Shown here: one piece after another, positions 61,505 to 64,000 of the stretch | How the letters are laid out: each line of letters opens with the position of its first letter | How positions within the stretch are numbered: position 1 is the first letter of the stretch | Assembly: GCF_009659535.1 (NCBI RefSeq) | Contig: NZ_VJZZ01000003.1 | Span: 1-64,000, forward strand | Direction of reading: 5' to 3' | DNA length: 64,000 bases | Origin: Aggregicoccus sp. 17bor-14 | Lineage (GTDB): Bacteria > Myxococcota > Myxococcia > Myxococcales > Myxococcaceae | Made by a program: the position numbers and the translations under genes | The notes under the pieces: model-generated | Told to the model about the DNA's origin: nothing | Seen by the model: the letters and a program-made list of their open reading frames with translations, nothing else | Database searches by the model: none

Positions 61505-62643
61505 TTCGTCCCGTCCGAGGGCTGCAGCGCGCTCGCCCAGCTGCGCGCGAAGGCCGACGCCGTGGGCGCGAAGTCCTGGCCCAGGGCGTTACAGAGATCG
61601 TAGGAGGTCGCCAGCTCCGAGCGGTGCTGCACCATGGCGCTCGCGAAGGGCCCGTAGAAAGGGTTGGACGAGGGGGCGATGACGTCCAGCGCGCTGCGTG
61701 GGAAGGCCGCGAGCGCCGCGCAGCGGCTGCGCTGCGCGCTCGCGCTCTCCGACTCGGAGGTGGAGACGAGCGCGAAGCGCGTCTGCTTCAGCGGCAGGCT
61801 CCAGCTGAACGTGGAGCGGTTGAGCCACACCATCTGCGAGCTCGTCTGCACCCCGAAGTAGCTGTCCGGCAGCTGCCCGAAGTGGGTGCAGGCGCCGCCG
61901 TAGTAGGACACGGGGCGCGCGCGGTGGTCGAGCACGCCCACCAGCAGCGCGCCGCGCGAGGGTGCGAAGGGCGGGGAGCCACTGCTGCCCGACTCCGGGT
62001 AGACGGTGGACAGGCGCGCGCCGAGCCCCGCGAGCGACGCGGTGCTGCAGGCGGTGGGCGCAGCCGTGCTCGCGCTGGCCGCAGCGCTGCTCAGCGCCGA
62101 GGAGAGCCCGATGGTGAGCCCGTCCGAGCGGGCCCACAGCAGCCGCTCGTCGTACAGAGAGGCCACGGCCGTGGTGCGCACGTCGAAGCCGGCCGCCTGC
62201 AGGCCCGCGTTCATCTTCGCCACCAGCGAGGCGTAGGACTCCGCCAGGTTCGCCGTCCCCGGCTCCACGCGCACCAGCCAGAGCACGCCGGTGCCCGGGT
62301 CGCCCGAGAGGCCGCTGCCGGGCATGGGGGTCACGGGCGGCGGGCCCGCGTCCGGCGGAGGCGGGTCGATGGGGCCCGCATCGCCCCCACCGCCGCCACC
62401 GCCACCGCCACCGCCACCACCGCCTCCGATACCGCCGCCGCCGCCGCCGTCCCCGATACCTCCACCTCCCCCGCCACCGCCGCCGCCGGTGCCACCCCCA
62501 CCGCCCCCGTTGCCCGGGTCCACGATGATGATGACCGGCGGGGGCTGCCCCGCATCAGGCTCCGGCGGCTCCGGGATGACCGGAGCATCCATGAGGCAGC
62601 CCGTGAGGCTGACGCCCAGCAGCATCGTGGTGAGTGTGCGCAT
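61501..62643 (-). CDS. Gly-rich-linker lipoprotein
   Basis: 380 residues from ATG 62643. The signal MRTLTTMLLGVSLTGC gives acylated Cys16. A Pro/Asp segment and an almost pure Gly tract (about 48-88) act as a long flexible tether. The C-terminal domain (about 120-380) starts GVLWLVRVEPGTANLAESYA and is followed by a Ser/Ala-rich mixed region with several Cys; it may be von Willebrand-A-like, but no MIDAS motif is evident. It is coupled by GTGA overlap to the AgmX-domain gene, so both may act at the same envelope site. Confidence 0.75.
   Translation of the reverse strand: MRTLTTMLLGVSLTGCLMDAPVIPEPPEPDAGQPPPVIIIVDPGNGGGGGGTGGGGGGGGGGIGDGGGGGGIGGGGGGGGGGGGGGGDAGPIDPPPPDAGPPPVTPMPGSGLSGDPGTGVLWLVRVEPGTANLAESYASLVAKMNAGLQAAGFDVRTTAVASLYDERLLWARSDGLTIGLSSALSSAAASASTAAPTACSTASLAGLGARLSTVYPESGSSGSPPFAPSRGALLVGVLDHRARPVSYYGGACTHFGQLPDSYFGVQTSSQMVWLNRSTFSWSLPLKQTRFALVSTSESESASAQRSRCAALAAFPRSALDVIAPSSNPFYGPFASAMVQHRSELATSYDLCNALGQDFAPTASAFARSWASALQPSDGTK
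62382..62510. repeat. Low-complexity poly-Gly codon tract
   Basis: About 130 bp of CCACCG/CCGCCG-type units on the plus strand, encoding the Gly-rich tether of the minus-strand lipoprotein. Slippage-prone, but in codon units. Confidence 0.9.
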
Positions 62644-62714
62644 CGACTCTTCCCTCCCCTTCAGTCCGGCCCGGGTGCTTCTCGGTGCTCCTCGGTGTTC
62701 CAAGCCCTGCAGCG

Positions 62715-63998
62715 CTAGACCGCCTTGCGCGCCAGCTCCTCGCGGAGGCTGACGAGCAGCTCGCGGCGCGCCGCGAGGAACTCGTCGCGCGCGCTGCTGC
62801 CGCGCAGCTTGAGCTCCTCGCGAAGCTCGCGCTGCAGCTTCGTGGGGCAGGCAGCGAGCAACTGCTCGCGGACCGACACCTCGGCCCCGCCCAGGTAGCT
62901 GACGAGCCGCGCGGGCGGCAGGCGCAGCAGCGCCGCGCTGAGCTGCTCCACCGGCGAGCGGGTGAGGGTGGACTCGGTGATGAGCGAGCGGGTGGCGCGC
63001 GTGTCGCCCTCGCGCCGCAGCTGCTCCACCAGCCGGTCCTGCTCCTCGAGCGGCAGCGTCTCCAGCAGCTCGCCGAGCATGGCGTCCACCTGGCTCGCGC
63101 CGCCGGCGCTCTCGGCGAGGCGCGAGCGCAGCTCCTCGGCCACGGCGAGCGCGTGCGCGGTGCTCACCTCGGGCTGGCGCGCGAGCGCGAGCGCGAGTGC
63201 GGTGCGCTGCGCGTCCGAGAGCTCCTGCAGCGCGGCGGTGCGCGCCGCGGCCGGGGCGAAGCGCAGCGCCACCTCGAGCGCCGCGGAGGGCAGCGCCCGC
63301 ACGGCGGAGGCGAAGCGCTGCGGGGGCACGCCCTGCAGGAAGCTGAAGGCCGCGTCCGCGGAGTCCGCCGCCTGGACGAGGCGCGCGGCGAGCGTGCGGC
63401 CCTCGAGCTCCGAGAGCGCCTGGGCGCGCGCCGCGGCGTCCAGCGCCGGGACGCGGCCCAGCTCCGCCGCCACGCCGGCCACCGCGGGGCCGAGGTCCGC
63501 ATCGCCGCGCAGGTCCTCGAGCAGGAAGTCGCCCAGCTCGCGGGTCCACAGGGCCACCGGGCGCAGCTCGCCGCGGGTGAGCGCCTCGCGCACCACGGCG
63601 TTTCGCACCGCGCGCTCCTCGCGCAGCGTGCGCTCGAGCCGGCGCGCGCGCGCCGCCGGGTAGTCCAGCGCGGGTGCGGCCTGCGCGTTCGCGGGCGCGG
63701 CCTCGGGCAGCGGCTCGGGCTCGAGCCACGCGCCCCCGCCGCTGCCGTCCGCCGGGCGGCGCAGCGCGAGCACGAGCAGGCCGCCCAGCACCATCAGGCT
63801 GAGGGCGAGCAGCAGCACCACCGCGAGCAGGGGCGCCGCGGGCAGCAGGCTCTCCTGCAGGCGCTCACCCATCGTGGGCACCGGGGCGTCCGGCGCGCTG
63901 GGCGCGGCCGCGGCGGGCTGCGGCGGCGTGGGCGCGGGCGGCTGCGCCTCCAGGTGCGGGGCGTTGCGCGGCGGGAAGGCGAGCGCCTCCACGTTCAC
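62715..63998 (-). CDS. FliG-like helical protein with membrane anchor (possibly cut by window edge)
   Basis: At least 427 residues; GTG 63998 is a usable start, but the gene may begin beyond the window. A Pro/Ala-rich N-terminus leads to one hydrophobic helix (LLAVVLLLALSLMVLGGLLVLAL, about 56-78) and then an all-helical region. Late segments resemble FliG/MgtE-N-type armadillo repeats: LETLPLEEQDRLVEQL and LLAACPTKLQRELREELKLR, then a final FLAARRELLVSLREEL. FliG-like proteins without flagella could serve gliding or secretion complexes. Upstream of the Gly-rich lipoprotein by 71 bp and in the same direction. Confidence 0.6.
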   Translation of the reverse strand: MNVEALAFPPRNAPHLEAQPPAPTPPQPAAAAPSAPDAPVPTMGERLQESLLPAAPLLAVVLLLALSLMVLGGLLVLALRRPADGSGGGAWLEPEPLPEAAPANAQAAPALDYPAARARRLERTLREERAVRNAVVREALTRGELRPVALWTRELGDFLLEDLRGDADLGPAVAGVAAELGRVPALDAAARAQALSELEGRTLAARLVQAADSADAAFSFLQGVPPQRFASAVRALPSAALEVALRFAPAAARTAALQELSDAQRTALALALARQPEVSTAHALAVAEELRSRLAESAGGASQVDAMLGELLETLPLEEQDRLVEQLRREGDTRATRSLITESTLTRSPVEQLSAALLRLPPARLVSYLGGAEVSVREQLLAACPTKLQRELREELKLRGSSARDEFLAARRELLVSLREELARKAV

Positions 63999-64000
63999 GT

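Noticed and set aside
62291-62752. Proline-rich frame on the plus strand opposite the Gly-rich lipoprotein
   Set aside because: It is the complement of the poly-Gly codons; the minus frame has a lipobox and a C-terminal domain.

Overview
The window looks like chromosomal DNA from a myxobacterium (Myxococcota, probably near the Myxococcaceae). It is very G+C-rich with strong GC3 bias. It carries many secreted lipoproteins, delta-60 repeat and AgmX/PglI-type proteins, a long Rhs toxin, and a hybrid NRPS/PKS locus. I saw no tRNA, rRNA, CRISPR array, insertion sequence or phage genes. Function calls rest on reading motifs by eye; no database search was possible.

Layout. 1-669: decayed remnant of a secreted metal-binding-repeat protein. 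670-7805: plus-strand genes for a delta-60 lipoprotein, two alpha/beta hydrolases, a secreted cupin, a type II NADH dehydrogenase and an MFS exporter. 7861-16583: minus-strand genes for a secreted metalloprotease, a Cys-rich lipoprotein, MntH with a manganese catalase, a lipase with its foldase, a cytosolic PhnD-like protein, a double TerB protein and TtcA. 16662-25486: housekeeping-type enzymes (RNase D, M1 aminopeptidase, GNAT, carboxypeptidase Taq, ferredoxin-NADP reductase) and a eukaryote-like SET methyltransferase.

25593-36162 is a minus-strand toxin locus. A large lipoprotein has a long helical body and a tail resembling the TcB-binding end of Tc toxin A subunits. It is followed by a secreted SpvB/TcdB/Rhs protein with a self-cleaving Hint domain and a short nuclease-like tip, then by an overlapping small immunity candidate. 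A Cys-rich lipoprotein is transcribed divergently. I infer a surface-anchored, Tc-like contact weapon armed with an exchangeable polymorphic-toxin tip.

37989-41992 holds two paralogous membrane proteins interleaved with an outer-membrane-type protein and an 80-residue protein, then a membrane-anchored hydrolase.

41989-59077 is a hybrid NRPS/PKS cluster. On the minus strand a Sfp-type phosphopantetheinyl transferase precedes an A(Val-like)-PCP-KS-AT protein, which overlaps an ACP-aminotransferase protein. Facing it on the plus strand is a C-A-PCP-C*-A*-PCP NRPS whose second module has lost key catalytic motifs. A JmjC-like oxygenase and two unusual hydrolases are divergent from the NRPS. There is no thioesterase domain. 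The predicted early intermediate is a 3,4-diamino acid made from valine and malonate.

59088-64000: prfC, then an AgmX-domain protein, a Gly-rich lipoprotein and a FliG-like membrane protein cut off by the window edge.
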